Of a stretch of DNA of 64,000 nt, positions 52,804-62,643 are shown piece after piece. The first letter of the stretch is position 1. Every line of letters starts with the position of its first letter. A model generated the notes under the pieces. That model searched no databases. It saw only the letters and a list, made by a program, of their open reading frames with translations, and was not told where the DNA came from. The DNA is from Azonexus sp. (GTDB taxonomy: Bacteria; Pseudomonadota; Gammaproteobacteria; Burkholderiales; Rhodocyclaceae). The position numbers and the translations under genes are program-made. Where the stretch lies: NCBI GenBank assembly GCA_030691385.1, contig JAUYEI010000018.1, forward strand, positions 1 to 64,000. Direction: 5' to 3'.

Positions 52804-53508
52804 TTAAAGCTGCTTGGCGCGACGGCGAACCAGTGCACCGATAAGGCCAAGGCCCGCCAGCAACATGGCGTAGGTATCAGGTTCCGGAACAGCGCTCACC
52901 TGAACGGTAAAGTACGACACGTCGTGGGAAATGCTGGCCGAACTGTTGCGACCGGCAACGCTCACCCAGCCACCGGTCTGGAAGTAGGTCAGGTCAGCCC
53001 GCTGGATACCGCCCAGATTGGCACTGCCAGAGACACTGTAGGGGCCGTTGGCACCCAAACTGGCAGAGCCATCCTTTTCCGAGTAGGTCGCGGTGTCGCT
53101 GTAGAAGCCGCCCCTGCCGTTCCACTGGGCGTAGGTATCGGCACCGGCGTAGGCATAGGCCCCTTCAGCACCGCCGACCGTCGTCGCAATCTGGCCGACT
53201 GCACCGGAAATGATCGATTGAATCTGGTAGCCGGACTTGGCCTGGACGGAAACCGCCCCGACATAGGCCCAGTCAAGGAATTCCGAAGAACTCTCGCCAC
53301 TGCGCTGGCCAGCCGCCGCAGCCGAGTAGCCGAGATTGCTAAAGGTGAAGGTATTGCCGCTCCGGCCAAACACCGTGCCCTGGGCAATGCCCCAGAAGCT
53401 GTCGTCATAGGCGAAGGTGTAATTGCCGGCATCGACGGACTGCACGGCAGCGCTGGCCGAACCGGCGAAGGCAGCGGCAAAGGCCAGAACGAGAAGGGAT
53501 TTTTTCAT
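52804..53508 (-). CDS. PEP-CTERM exported protein 3
   Basis: A 234-residue protein with signal peptide (LLVLAFAAAFAGSASA) and PEP-CTERM end (VPEPDTYAM, helix, RRRAK). The middle is Gly, Ser, Tyr and Ala-rich and has no cysteine, unlike the two PEP-CTERM proteins facing it, so it is probably not of the same function. The start ATG 53508 follows a G/A-rich site on the minus strand. The open frame upstream has no similarity. Confidence 0.85.
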   Translation of the reverse strand: MKKSLLVLAFAAAFAGSASAAVQSVDAGNYTFAYDDSFWGIAQGTVFGRSGNTFTFSNLGYSAAAAGQRSGESSSEFLDWAYVGAVSVQAKSGYQIQSIISGAVGQIATTVGGAEGAYAYAGADTYAQWNGRGGFYSDTATYSEKDGSASLGANGPYSVSGSANLGGIQRADLTYFQTGGWVSVAGRNSSASISHDVSYFTVQVSAVPEPDTYAMLLAGLGLIGALVRRRAKQL

Positions 53509-53657
53509 GGGATAGCCAGAGCGAATAATTGACGATCGATTATCAGCCAGGCTCAACAAGCCCGCCAATGAGCCATTCGGACTAAGGCCGCCCTGACAGC
53601 CGCCAAAAACCGGAAATATTTCACGGACCCGCGTCGAAACATTGCGGGTCGCCAGGC

Positions 53658-54743
53658 TCAACCGTTCGTTTCGGCCAGTTCCGCCAGCAGATCGGCCTGA
53701 TGTTCCGCCGCCAGCGCACCGAGCAGTTCGTCCATGTCGCCGTCCATGATCGAGGCGATCTTGTACAGCGTCAGGTTGATGCGGTGATCGGTGATCCGCC
53801 CCTGCGGGAAGTTGTAGGTGCGGATGCGCTCGGAACGGTCGCCGGAACCGATCAGGCTCTTGCGGGTGCTGGAAATGTGCGCCTGCTGGGCGCGCACCTG
53901 AACGTCCTTGATGCGTGCCGCCAGCACCTTCATGGCCGAGGCCTTGTTGGCGTGCTGTGAGCGGCCGTCCTGACATTCGGCAACGATGCCGGTCGGCAGG
54001 TGCGTAATGCGCACGGCCGAATCGGTCTTGTTGATGTGCTGACCACCGGCGCCCGAGGCGCGGAAGGTGTCGATGCGCAGATCAGCCGGATTGAGGTTCA
54101 CATCCTCGACCTCGTCAACTTCCGGCATCACCGCCACGGTGCACGCCGAGGTGTGGATGCGGCCCTGCGTTTCGGTTTCCGGCACGCGCTGGACGCGATG
54201 ACCGCCGGACTCGAACTTGAGCCGCGAGTAGGCGCCATTGCCGGCCAGCCGGCAGATGATTTCGCGATAGCCGCCGAGCTCCGACTCGCTGGCCGACATG
54301 ACTTCGACCTGCCAGCGTTGGCGTTCGGCGTAGCGCGAATACATGCGGAAGAGGCTGCCGGCAAACAGCGCCGACTCATCACCACCGGTGCCGGCGCGGA
54401 TTTCGAGCAGCACGCTGCGCTCGTCGTTGGGGTCTTTCGGTAGCAACAGCTTTTGCAATTCGATTTCGAGTTCGGGCAGGCGGGCCTTGGCGCTGGCGAT
54501 TTCCTCTTCGGCGAAGTCGCGCATTTCCGGATCGTTGCGCATCGCTTCGGCCTCGGCCAGATCGTTTTCAGCCTGGCGGAAAGCGTTGAACTGAACGATG
54601 ACCGGTTCGATTTCGGAACGTTCGCGCGACAGCTTGCGGAACTGGTCCATGTCGCTGGCTGTGCTCGGGGCCGACAGCATGCGGTCGATTTCATCGAGAC
54701 GGTCGACCAGCAGATCGAGTTTCTGGCGGATGGATGGCTTCAT
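53658..54743 (-). CDS. prfA: Peptide chain release factor 1
   Basis: RF1 reads UAG and UAA and triggers release of the finished peptide. The 361-residue protein has the GGQ loop [21 protein letters not shown], the anticodon-like PAT-type region near [11 protein letters not shown], and [27 protein letters not shown] near the end. It follows hemA by 45 bases on the same strand. Its usual partner prmC lies 5.2 kb further on. Confidence 0.97.
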   Translation of the reverse strand: MKPSIRQKLDLLVDRLDEIDRMLSAPSTASDMDQFRKLSRERSEIEPVIVQFNAFRQAENDLAEAEAMRNDPEMRDFAEEEIASAKARLPELEIELQKLLLPKDPNDERSVLLEIRAGTGGDESALFAGSLFRMYSRYAERQRWQVEVMSASESELGGYREIICRLAGNGAYSRLKFESGGHRVQRVPETETQGRIHTSACTVAVMPEVDEVEDVNLNPADLRIDTFRASGAGGQHINKTDSAVRITHLPTGIVAECQDGRSQHANKASAMKVLAARIKDVQVRAQQAHISSTRKSLIGSGDRSERIRTYNFPQGRITDHRINLTLYKIASIMDGDMDELLGALAAEHQADLLAELAETNG

Positions 54744-54788
54744 GGGAATATCAAAAAGTGCGCGCGCGGCAGCAACCCGACAGGGCCG

Positions 54789-56039
54789 CTACTCGCCGGA
54801 ATGGAGGTGAAAGAGACGCGCGGCGACGCCCGTCATTTCGGCGCGTTCGTTGCCGTCGGCCTGGTTCAGCGCCTGCGTCGGCGCGTGCAGGAATTTGTTG
54901 GTCAGGCGCAGCGACAGTTGTTCGAGCACTTTTTCCGGCGCCTCGCCCTTGGCCAGCAGTTTCATCGCATGTTCCATCTCGTGCCGGCGCATGCGTTCAG
55001 CCGAATCGCGCAGCGAGCGAATGACCGGCACGGTATCGCGCGATTCGAGCCAGCCGAGAAAATCCTGGACGCGGTTGGCGATGATCGCTTCGGCGTCGAT
55101 CACCGCCGCCTGCCGCGACTCGAGGCCGCTTTCGACCACCTGCGCCAGGTCGTCAACGGTATAGAGAAAGACGTCGTCGAGCTTGCCGATGTCTTCCTCG
55201 ATATCGCGCGGCACGGCGAGGTCGACCATAAACATCGGCCGGTGCCGGCGCACCTTGATCGCCCGCTCGACCATGCCCAGACCGATGATGGGCAGCGGGC
55301 TGGCGGTGCAGGAAACGACGATGTCGTGGGCGGCCAGATGCTCACCCAGTTCGTCGAGGCGGATGGCCGTGCCGCCGTATTGTTCGGCCAGCGCCCGGCC
55401 GCGTTCCAGCGTCCGGTTGGCGATGGTGACCTGCTTCGGCTTGCCGGCGCAGAAGTGGGCGGCGCACAGTTCGATCATTTCGCCGGCGCCGATGAACAGG
55501 ATGCGCTGGCCGGCAATCGACTCGAAAATGCGTTCGGCCAGATGGACGCCGGCGGCGGCCATCGAGACGATGTTGGCGCCGATGGCGGTCGTGCTGCGCA
55601 CCTCCTTGGCAACCGAGAACGAGCGCTGGAAGAGCTTGTGCAATTGTGTGCCAAGGGTGCCGTTTTCTTCGGCGGCACGCACGGCGTCCTTCATCTGGCC
55701 GAGAATCTGCGGTTCGCCAATGACCATCGAATCGAGGCCGCTGGCCACACGGAAGGCATGACGGATGGCTTCCGGCTGGCTGTGCGTGTAGATGTAAGGG
55801 GCCAATTCCTCGCGGCCGACCTGGTGGTAATGGGCCAGCCAGTCGATGACGACATCGGGCGATTCGGCCGAGCAGTAGATTTCGGTGCGGTTGCAGGTGG
55901 ACAGGATGGCCACCTCGCGGACCGGCCGGTCGCGCGTCAGGTCACCCAGCGCGTGGCCCAGTTTATCGGCGCCAAACGCTACCCGCTCGCGGATGGCGAG
56001 CGGCGCGGAGTGATGGTTGATGCCGAGGGTAAAAATCAC
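54789..56039 (-). CDS. hemA: Glutamyl-tRNA reductase
   Basis: HemA reduces glutamyl-tRNA to glutamate-1-semialdehyde, the entry step of C5 haem synthesis. The 416-residue protein begins [18 protein letters not shown]; the nucleophilic cysteine is in [11 protein letters not shown], and the conserved [16 protein letters not shown] and NADP-binding [12 protein letters not shown] follow. It lies 72 bases after cysA and before prfA. Together with hemCD and hemF it covers much of the haem pathway within this window. Confidence 0.97.
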   Translation of the reverse strand: MIFTLGINHHSAPLAIRERVAFGADKLGHALGDLTRDRPVREVAILSTCNRTEIYCSAESPDVVIDWLAHYHQVGREELAPYIYTHSQPEAIRHAFRVASGLDSMVIGEPQILGQMKDAVRAAEENGTLGTQLHKLFQRSFSVAKEVRSTTAIGANIVSMAAAGVHLAERIFESIAGQRILFIGAGEMIELCAAHFCAGKPKQVTIANRTLERGRALAEQYGGTAIRLDELGEHLAAHDIVVSCTASPLPIIGLGMVERAIKVRRHRPMFMVDLAVPRDIEEDIGKLDDVFLYTVDDLAQVVESGLESRQAAVIDAEAIIANRVQDFLGWLESRDTVPVIRSLRDSAERMRRHEMEHAMKLLAKGEAPEKVLEQLSLRLTNKFLHAPTQALNQADGNERAEMTGVAARLFHLHSGE

Positions 56040-56111
56040 CGGATAGGGCTGGCGCGCACGAAATGGGCGCTGATTATAACATCCGCCCGTGACGCCCTTC
56101 CCCGATGTAAA

Positions 56112-57179
56112 TCAGAACAAAAATGCCTGCTTTTCCGGCGTTGACCGTGGCAAGGCATCGGCGCCGAACACCTTCATCTGGCGTGGCCGGAACCAGACCG
56201 ACTGGCCGACGGCCAGTTGCAGCGATTCATGGCGCTCGCGCGACAACTCGACTTCGACGATTTCGCTGCCGTGCAGCAGTTCGATGCGAACCACCGGGCC
56301 AATCGGATGGACGTGCTGGACGGTGGCCTGCAAGCCGTCGTCGGCCGGCTGATGGGTGATGTCGATATCGTGCGGACGGACGAAAGCCGTCGCTTTCTCG
56401 GCCGCCTCGCCACGCTCGACCTCGGCGTAGGCGCCCTGCTGCCGGCTGTGGAAGACGTTCACGTTGCCGAGGAACTGATAGACGAAAGGCGAGGCCGGGC
56501 TGGAATAAACCTCGTCGGGCGAGCCTATCTGCTCGATCTTGCCGTGGTTCATGACGACGACGCGGTCGGCGACCTCGAGCGCCTCTTCCTGGTCGTGCGT
56601 GACGAAAACGCTCGAGATGTGCATGTCGTCGTGCAGGCGGCGCAGCCAGCGGCGCAGTTCCTTGCGCACCTTGGTGTCGAGGGCGCCGAAGGGCTCGTCG
56701 AGCAGCAGCACTTTCGGTTCGACGGCCAGGGCGCGGGCCAGCGCGATACGCTGCCGCTGACCGCCGGACAGTTGCGACGGGTAGCGGTCGGCCAGCCAGT
56801 CGAGCTGGACGAGGCCGAGCAACTCCATGACCCGACGCTTGATCTCGGCGTCCGAAGGCCGCTCCTTGCGCGGCTTGACGCGCAGGCCGAAGGCGACGTT
56901 CTCGAACACCGTCATGTGGCGGAACAGGGCGTAGTGCTGAAAGACGAAACCGACATTGCGGTCGCGGGCGTGCAGGTGGGTCGCCTCGGCGCCGGAAAAC
57001 AGTACCTCGCCGCCATCGGCACTTTCCATGCCGGCGATGATCCGGAGCAGGGTCGTCTTGCCGCAGCCGGAAGGACCGAGCAGGGCAACGAGTTCGCCGG
57101 TCGGGATGTCGAGGTTGATATTGTCGAGCGCAACGAAATTGCCGAAGCGCTTGGAGATGTTGCGGATTTCGATACTCAT
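56112..57179 (-). CDS. cysA: Sulfate/thiosulfate ABC transporter, ATPase
   Basis: A 355-residue ABC ATPase: Walker [10 protein letters not shown], signature [16 protein letters not shown], Walker [14 protein letters not shown]-loop FVTHDQEEA, and a C-terminal TOBE-like domain. The start ATG 57179 coincides with the cysW stop. The last residues ([12 protein letters not shown]) are encoded by a divergent copy of the ~33-base dispersed repeat, so the C-terminus looks recently extended or replaced. Confidence 0.95.
   Translation of the reverse strand: MSIEIRNISKRFGNFVALDNINLDIPTGELVALLGPSGCGKTTLLRIIAGMESADGGEVLFSGAEATHLHARDRNVGFVFQHYALFRHMTVFENVAFGLRVKPRKERPSDAEIKRRVMELLGLVQLDWLADRYPSQLSGGQRQRIALARALAVEPKVLLLDEPFGALDTKVRKELRRWLRRLHDDMHISSVFVTHDQEEALEVADRVVVMNHGKIEQIGSPDEVYSSPASPFVYQFLGNVNVFHSRQQGAYAEVERGEAAEKATAFVRPHDIDITHQPADDGLQATVQHVHPIGPVVRIELLHGSEIVEVELSRERHESLQLAVGQSVWFRPRQMKVFGADALPRSTPEKQAFLF
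56126..56155 (+). repeat. Short dispersed repeat, copy 7 (3' end of cysA)
   Basis: TTTTCCGGCGTTGACCGTGG, one insertion relative to the core; read antisense as the last codons of cysA. Confidence 0.55.
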
Positions 57180-58042
57180 CAGGTTTTCTCCGGTGCCAGC
57201 ACCGTGTTCAGCATTTCGGTTTCCTGCTTCATGCGCCATTCGACGATGGTCTTGGCGACCAGCGTGACCAGGGCGAGCAGGGCAAGGATGGACGCCGCGG
57301 CGAAGGCGCCGATGGCGTTGTATTCGTTGTAGAGGATTTCGACGTGCAGCGGCAGGGTGTTGGTCTCGCCGCGGATGTGGCCGGAAACGACCGACACGGC
57401 GCCGAATTCACCCATCGCCCGGGCGTTGGACAGGATCACACCGTAGAGCAGGCCCCACTTGATGTTGGGCAGGGTCACCCGCCAGAACATCTGGAAGCCG
57501 GAAGCACCGAGTGATACCGCCGCCTCCTCCTCGTCCTTGCCCTGCGCCTGCATGAGCGGAATGAGTTCGCGGGCGATGAAGGGAAAGGTGATGAACAGGG
57601 TGGCGAGGATCATCCCCGGCACGGCGAAGATGATCTTGATGTCGTGTTCGGAAAGCCAGTTGCCGAAGGTGCCCTGCGAGCCGAAGAGCAGGATGAAGAT
57701 CAGGCCGGCAACCACGGGGCTGACCGCAAACGGCAGGTCGATCAGCGTGATGAGCAGGCTCTTGCCCTTGAACTCGAACTTGGCGATGGCCCACGCCGCG
57801 GCGACGCCGAAGGCGATGTTGAAGGGCAGCACGGCGAGCGCGATACCGATGGTCAAGCCGATGGCCGAGGCGGTTTCCGGCTCTTTGAGGGCTTCGAGAT
57901 AGATCGGCACGCCCTGGGCCAGCGCTTCGACGAAGACGGCGACGAGCGGCAGGCCGAGGAAGAAGAACAGGAAGCCGAGGCCGACGGTCAGCAGGCCGTA
58001 GCGAACCCAGGCCGGTTCCTGCGTGGCACGTGTCGATTTCAT
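57179..58042 (-). CDS. cysW: Sulfate ABC transporter permease CysW
   Basis: A 287-residue inner-membrane permease with six hydrophobic segments and the ABC-contact loop [27 protein letters not shown]. It starts at ATG 58042, overlapping the cysT stop by four bases, and shares its stop position with the cysA start. The end [18 protein letters not shown] is typical of CysW. Confidence 0.95.
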   Translation of the reverse strand: MKSTRATQEPAWVRYGLLTVGLGFLFFFLGLPLVAVFVEALAQGVPIYLEALKEPETASAIGLTIGIALAVLPFNIAFGVAAAWAIAKFEFKGKSLLITLIDLPFAVSPVVAGLIFILLFGSQGTFGNWLSEHDIKIIFAVPGMILATLFITFPFIARELIPLMQAQGKDEEEAAVSLGASGFQMFWRVTLPNIKWGLLYGVILSNARAMGEFGAVSVVSGHIRGETNTLPLHVEILYNEYNAIGAFAAASILALLALVTLVAKTIVEWRMKQETEMLNTVLAPEKT

Positions 58043-58914
58043 GCCGTCACCCCGCTCGCCTTGGCGGCCGCCACTTCGAGCGGTTCGCTGTTCTTGTGGC
58101 GATTGGCCGTCCACCATTGCAGCAGATTGACGCTGAGCAGCAGGATGAAGGAGAGGCCGAGCATGACGACGGCCAGCGCCGTGGCGCCGAGCACGTCGTA
58201 CTGTTCGAGCTTGGAGATGATGAGCAACGGTGTGATTTCGGAAATGAGCGGCAGGTTGCCGGCGATGAAGATGACCGAGCCGTACTCGCCGACGGCACGG
58301 GCAAAGGCCAGGGCAAAGCCGGTGAGCAGCGCCGGGAAAATGGCGGGGAAAATGACTTTGACGAAGGTCTGCCAGCGCGAGGCGCCGAGCGAGGCAGCAG
58401 CCTCCTCGACTTCGGTTTCGATGTCCTCGATCACGGGCTGCAGGGTGCGCACGACGAAGGGCAGCGTAATGAAAGTCAGCGCGACGACAATGCCGAGCGG
58501 CGTGTAGGCGACCTTGAAGCCGAGCGGCTCAAGATACTGGCCGAGCCAGCCATTGCCGGCGTAGAGCGTGGCCAGGGTGATACCGGCGACGGCAGTCGGC
58601 AGCGCGAAGGGCAGATCGACCAGCGCATCGACGAAGCGCTTGCCGGGAAACGGGTAACGCACGAGTATCCAGGCGACGATCAGGCCGAAGAAAGCATTGA
58701 TCCCAGCAGCCAGGAAGGAGGCGCCGAAGGTGACGCGAAAGGCCGCCAGCGAACGCTCGCCGAGGGCGATGTCGATGATCTGCCCGAAACCGAGTTCGGA
58801 GGCCTTGAGGATCAGGCCGCCGAGCGGCAACAGGATCAGGATCGAGAGATAGACCAGCGTGTAGCCCAATGCCAGGCCGAAGCCCGGTAGCACGCGGTGA
58901 GTTTTTGCAGCCAT
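58039..58914 (-). CDS. cysT: Sulfate ABC transporter permease CysT
   Basis: A 291-residue permease (also named CysU). It begins HRVLPGFGLALGYTLVYLSILILLPL, with the contact loop VEEAAASLGASRWQTFVKVIFPAIFPA and the conserved FARAVGEYGSVIFIAGN. It is the partner of CysW in the transporter channel, and is second in the sbp-cysT-cysW-cysA operon, 89 bases after the binding-protein gene. Confidence 0.95.
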   Translation of the reverse strand: MAAKTHRVLPGFGLALGYTLVYLSILILLPLGGLILKASELGFGQIIDIALGERSLAAFRVTFGASFLAAGINAFFGLIVAWILVRYPFPGKRFVDALVDLPFALPTAVAGITLATLYAGNGWLGQYLEPLGFKVAYTPLGIVVALTFITLPFVVRTLQPVIEDIETEVEEAAASLGASRWQTFVKVIFPAIFPALLTGFALAFARAVGEYGSVIFIAGNLPLISEITPLLIISKLEQYDVLGATALAVVMLGLSFILLLSVNLLQWWTANRHKNSEPLEVAAAKASGVTA

Positions 58915-58920
58915 GTTTTT

Positions 58921-58952
58921 TATTTTTTGCCAAAATTTCCGGTTGACCGTGG
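58921..58952 (+). repeat. Short dispersed repeat, copy 8 (sbp-cysT gap)
   Basis: TTTTTTGCCAAAATTTCC then GGTTGACCGTGGG. It fills part of the 89-base spacer between sbp and cysT, inside an operon. Confidence 0.65.
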
Positions 58953-59003
58953 GAAGGGGCCAGGCCGCAGTTCAAGCGACCCGCCCGACGGCGGCGTTAC
59001 CGA

Positions 59004-60002
59004 TTACTTGGCAACGTAAATCTGGTCGAAGCTGCCGCCATCCTTGAAGTGCGTGGCAAAAGCCTTGTTGGCGCTGCCGAAGACTTCATCGACGGTGAAG
59101 GTCTTCACGGCCGGGAAGGAGGCGGCGTACTTCTTGAGCAACTCGGCATCACGCGGCCGCAGGTAATTCTGCGCGGCATTTTCCTGGCCTTCCTTCGACC
59201 ACAGATATTCGAGATACGCCGTCGCCTGCTTGCGCGTACCCTTCTTGTCGACGACCCTTTCGACGACAGCCACCGGGAACTCGGTCTGCATGGTCAGGCT
59301 GGGATAAACCACCTCGAACTCGCCCTTGCCGAATTCCTTGGCGATCATCTCGGCCTCGGATTCGAAGGTGATCAGCACGTCGCCCATCTTGCGCTGCATG
59401 AAAGTCGTCGTCGCATCACGGCCGCCGGCAGCAAACAGCGGCGCATTCCTGAGCAACTTGCCGAGGAATTCCTGCGCCTTGGCATCGTTGCCGCCCGGCT
59501 GCTTCAAAGCCCAGGCCCAGGCCGACAGATAGGTGTTGCGGCCATTACCGGTATTCTTCGGATGCGGAATGATCACCTGGACGCCCGGCCCGGCGACATC
59601 TGACCAGTCCTTGATCGCCTTCGGGTTGCCCTTGCGCACGATGAAGACCATCGCCGAGGTGTAGGGCGAGGCGTTGTTCGGGAATTTCTTGGCCCAGTCC
59701 TTGGCGACCAGACCTTTTTCGGCCAGAAATTCGATATCGTTGGCCTGGTTCATGGTCACCACATCGGCCTCCAGGCCGTCCGCCACAGCCCGCACCTGCT
59801 TGCTCGAACCGCCGTGCGACTGCTTCAACTCAAGGCTCTCACCGGACTTTGCCTTCCAGTATTTCTGGAACAGGGGGTTATAGTCCTTGTACACATCGCG
59901 GGCGACGTCGTAGGAAGTATTGAGCAAGCTGGCATCGGCCAGCGCGGCGCTCGCCACCAGCGACAGCAGAACGGAAACGATGGATTTGCGAAAATGGGTC
60001 AT
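59004..60002 (-). CDS. sbp: Periplasmic sulfate-binding protein
   Basis: A 332-residue solute-binding protein with a signal peptide (SVLLSLVASAALA). LLNTSYDVARDVYKDYN and the substrate region QSHGGSSKQVRAVADGLEADVVTMNQ identify the sulfate/thiosulfate family (Sbp/CysP). It delivers sulfate to CysT-CysW-CysA. Control by a CysB-type regulator is usual for such operons, but I recognise no binding site upstream. Confidence 0.95.
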   Translation of the reverse strand: MTHFRKSIVSVLLSLVASAALADASLLNTSYDVARDVYKDYNPLFQKYWKAKSGESLELKQSHGGSSKQVRAVADGLEADVVTMNQANDIEFLAEKGLVAKDWAKKFPNNASPYTSAMVFIVRKGNPKAIKDWSDVAGPGVQVIIPHPKNTGNGRNTYLSAWAWALKQPGGNDAKAQEFLGKLLRNAPLFAAGGRDATTTFMQRKMGDVLITFESEAEMIAKEFGKGEFEVVYPSLTMQTEFPVAVVERVVDKKGTRKQATAYLEYLWSKEGQENAAQNYLRPRDAELLKKYAASFPAVKTFTVDEVFGSANKAFATHFKDGGSFDQIYVAK

Positions 60003-60157
60003 GATTCACCTCGAAGGACAATGAAAGCGAATCTACCCGAGCCGCTTATAACCACAAAGATGAAATGTGAATTTACTTATTCCAACAAGCAAATTCGCCT
60101 CGCCCTCATGCGCCATCCATCCACCGACAAGACTATTCGCCAACCATGCGAGGGGCT

Positions 60158-60778
60158 ATGATTCGAGCTTCCTCACGCCGCCGAAAAAACAAGATGCGCG
60201 CCTCCCTGCCGATCGCTTTCCTGCTGTCCACACTACTTACTGCCTGCGCCTTCAAAGGCGACATCCCGCCGAGCAAGCACATCGCGCAAAGCGGCCCGCT
60301 CAAGGTGCACCCCGGCCTGCTCGGCAAACCGGTGCCGGCCGAACTGCAACCGGGTTCCAGCCTGCCGCCAGCCAGCCCGGCCCCACTCGCCGCCAGCCCA
60401 AGGCCCGAAGCCCCGATCAAGATCGACCCCGTCGGCCTGCGCACCCAGCGCAGCATCTATTTTGACCTCAACAGCGCCGCCATCAAGGCTGATTACGACC
60501 CGGCACTACGCGCCCATGCCCGCTACCTGCTCGATCACCCAAAGGCGCGCGTGCGCATCGAAGGCAACGCCGACGAACGCGGCAGCGCCGATTACAACCG
60601 CCATCTGGGCTTGAAGCGCGCCGAAAATGTACATGCCGCACTGGCCAGCCATGGCGCCAGGAAAAAACAGATGAGCATCAAAACGCTGGGCGCCAGCAAC
60701 CCGAAAAAAATCGGCTATGACGAAGAGTCGTGGGCTGAAAATCGCCGTTCTGACATAGTTTACGAACGGGAAGAATAG
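60158..60778 (+). CDS. OmpA-like peptidoglycan-binding lipoprotein
   Basis: A 206-residue lipoprotein: lipobox LLTAC, a Pro/Ala-rich spacer, and an OmpA/Pal C-terminal domain with SIYFDLNSAAIKADYDPALRAHARYL and the peptidoglycan-binding GNADERGSADYNRHLGLKRAENV. ATG 60158 is preferred since GAGGGGC lies just upstream; ATG 60194 would give a shorter signal peptide. It differs from Pal by its place (not next to tolB) and basic N-terminus. It probably tethers the outer membrane to the wall. Confidence 0.85.
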   Translation: MIRASSRRRKNKMRASLPIAFLLSTLLTACAFKGDIPPSKHIAQSGPLKVHPGLLGKPVPAELQPGSSLPPASPAPLAASPRPEAPIKIDPVGLRTQRSIYFDLNSAAIKADYDPALRAHARYLLDHPKARVRIEGNADERGSADYNRHLGLKRAENVHAALASHGARKKQMSIKTLGASNPKKIGYDEESWAENRRSDIVYEREE

Positions 60779-60794
60779 TCTCCGCCACCGAACA

Positions 60795-60826
60795 AAAAGG
60801 CCTCGCAATCTGGCGAGGCCTTTTTC
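60795..60826 (+). terminator. Terminator behind the OmpA-like gene
   Basis: AAAAAGGCCTCGC and GCGAGGCCTTTTT pair around a short loop; a strong bidirectional terminator. Confidence 0.88.
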
Positions 60827-61082
60827 CATTGCACGATCCGGATTATCCTTGAAAACTCAGTTGGACGCGGCTGATGGTGCGCCTGGGCGGGATGGCCGGC
60901 GCCAAGCGAGGCCGCAGCAGGCTCATGCCTGCAAGGCGAAGCGACCAAGCCGGACGCCCGAGCAGGCGTGCCAGCAGCCGCGTCGCGCTGTCACCCAACG
61001 GGTGAATGGCATCGAAGGCAGGGGAGCCCGTATTCACGCGGCAGACCAGACAGGGATGAGCGGTCAACTGAGGTTTCAAGGT
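60827..61082. other. Intergenic DNA with a doubtful minus-strand ORF
   Basis: A 78-codon TTG-started frame on the minus strand (61079 to 60843) begins KPQLTAHPCLVCRVN and has many Arg and Leu. It follows the small ORF at 61083-61265 closely, but codon choice and composition do not persuade me. I see no RNA gene here. Confidence 0.3.
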
Positions 61083-61265
61083 TTATTTTTGCGTCTCGCT
61101 CGCGGCTCGAACCGGCCGGTACGCCAGCCATTCCGAAAACGGAATTTCATCGACCTCGAGACGTCGCCTCTCCACGCTCTTGCGACGCTCACGCCAGCCG
61201 TTTGGCGGGCCGAACTCCTGGGCGCGGCGTTCGTACCCCATTCGTTTCTCGTTCTTCACGACCAT
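61083..61265 (-). CDS. Small basic protein, function unknown
   Basis: A 60-residue, highly charged protein beginning MVVKNEKRMGYERRAQEFG. The block ERRAQEFGPPNGWRERRKSVERR and then LEVDEIPFSEWLAY has the look of a conserved short protein: paired Glu-Arg-Arg units around GPPNGWRE, and an aromatic C-terminal half. GAGGT lies upstream of the ATG. It follows amtB on the same strand with a 142-base gap. There is no signal peptide or membrane segment. Not recognised as a named family. Confidence 0.55.
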   Translation of the reverse strand: MVVKNEKRMGYERRAQEFGPPNGWRERRKSVERRRLEVDEIPFSEWLAYRPVRAASETQK

Positions 61266-61407
61266 CGCACACCTCGCTTCGCCATCGTTCGGGAACTTGA
61301 CCTCCCTGCTTCAGTTTCAGGATATGGCCAGGCGGTGAACAGCTCAGTGAAGAAAATCACGCCGGCCAATAAAAACGGCCCGAACGTCTTGGGCCATCGA
61401 TCACTGA

Positions 61408-62610
61408 TCACCAGTTCGGTTCGCGCTCCGGCGTAGACGTAATCCGGTGAATACTGAGGTCAGCGCCCTCGTATTCCTCTTCCTGATCAAGGCGCAAACC
61501 CATGGTCGCCTTGAGGGTGCCATAGACCAGCGCGCCACCAATCAAGGCGACGGCGATGGCCATTACGGTCATGATTAGCTGCGGCATGAAGGCTATGCCG
61601 CCAGCGCCGCCCAAGGCCTTGCTGCCGAAAATGCCGGCGGCGATGCCGCCCCAGGCGCCGCACATGCCGTGCAGCGGCCAGACACCGAGTACGTCGTCGA
61701 TCTTCCAGCGGTTCTGCACCAAGGTGAACATCATGACGAACAGTCCACCGGCCACGCCGCCGACGACCAGCGCACCGATCGGGTGCATCAAGTCAGAGCC
61801 GGCACAGACGGCGACCAGACCGGCCAAAGGCCCGTTGTGCAGGAAGCCCGGGTCGTTCTTGCCGGCAACCAGAGCGACCAGCGTGCCGCCGACCATGGCC
61901 ATCAGCGAGTTGAGGGCGACCAGGCCGGAAATCTTGTCGAGGGTCTGGGCGCTCATGACGTTGAAGCCGAACCAGCCGACAGTCAGGATCCACGCACCGA
62001 GCGCGAGGAAGGGAATGGATGACGGCGGGTGCGCCGAAATCCGGCCATCCTTGCTGTAGCGGCCATAGCGCGCACCAAGCAGGAGCACGGCCGGCAAGGC
62101 GATCCAGCCGCCCATGGTATGGACGACGACGGAGCCGGCGAAGTCGTGGAATTCCTCGCCGAATGTTGCCTTGAGCCAGGCCTGGACGCCAAAGGCCTGA
62201 TTCCAGGCAATGCCTTCGAAGAAGGGGTAGACGAAACCGACAAGCAGGAAGGTGGCGATCAGTTGCGGATTGAACTTGGCCCGTTCGGCGATGCCGCCGG
62301 AAATGATGGCCGGAATCGCCGCCGCGAAGGTGAGCAGAAAGAAAAACTTGGTCAGTTCGAAGCCGTTTTTCTCCATCAGCGTCTCGACGCCGCTGAAGAA
62401 ATTGACGCCGTAGGCGATGCTGTAGCCAACGAAGAAGTAGGCCACGGTCGACACGCCAAAATCGCTGAGAATCTTGACCAGCGCATTGACCTGGTTCTTT
62501 TTGCGGACCGTACCGACCTCAAGGAAGGCAAAGCCCGCGTGCATGGCCAGCACCATGATGGCGCCAAGCAGGATAAACAGCACGTTGCTGCTGGATTGAA
62601 CCGTTTCCAT
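61408..62610 (-). CDS. amtB: Ammonium transporter
   Basis: A 400-residue Amt/Rh channel with eleven membrane helices. The pore histidines lie in GSVVVHTMGGW and LHGMCGAWGG; the family signature DLMHPIGALVVGG-like region is intact. ATG 62610 is chosen because GGGGTGG precedes it; an in-frame TTG lies four codons upstream. A sigma-54 type promoter and an NtrC box lie directly upstream, so it should be induced by nitrogen limitation. The usual partner glnK is not beside it. Confidence 0.95.
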   Translation of the reverse strand: METVQSSSNVLFILLGAIMVLAMHAGFAFLEVGTVRKKNQVNALVKILSDFGVSTVAYFFVGYSIAYGVNFFSGVETLMEKNGFELTKFFFLLTFAAAIPAIISGGIAERAKFNPQLIATFLLVGFVYPFFEGIAWNQAFGVQAWLKATFGEEFHDFAGSVVVHTMGGWIALPAVLLLGARYGRYSKDGRISAHPPSSIPFLALGAWILTVGWFGFNVMSAQTLDKISGLVALNSLMAMVGGTLVALVAGKNDPGFLHNGPLAGLVAVCAGSDLMHPIGALVVGGVAGGLFVMMFTLVQNRWKIDDVLGVWPLHGMCGAWGGIAAGIFGSKALGGAGGIAFMPQLIMTVMAIAVALIGGALVYGTLKATMGLRLDQEEEYEGADLSIHRITSTPEREPNW

Positions 62611-62643
62611 GAACCACCCCAATCAAAGAATGGGGAGGCCAAA

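Noticed and set aside
60843-61079. 78-codon minus-strand ORF near the OmpA-like gene
   Set aside because: TTG start, no ribosome-binding site of note, Arg/Leu/Pro composition typical of non-coding GC-rich DNA; kept only as a note.
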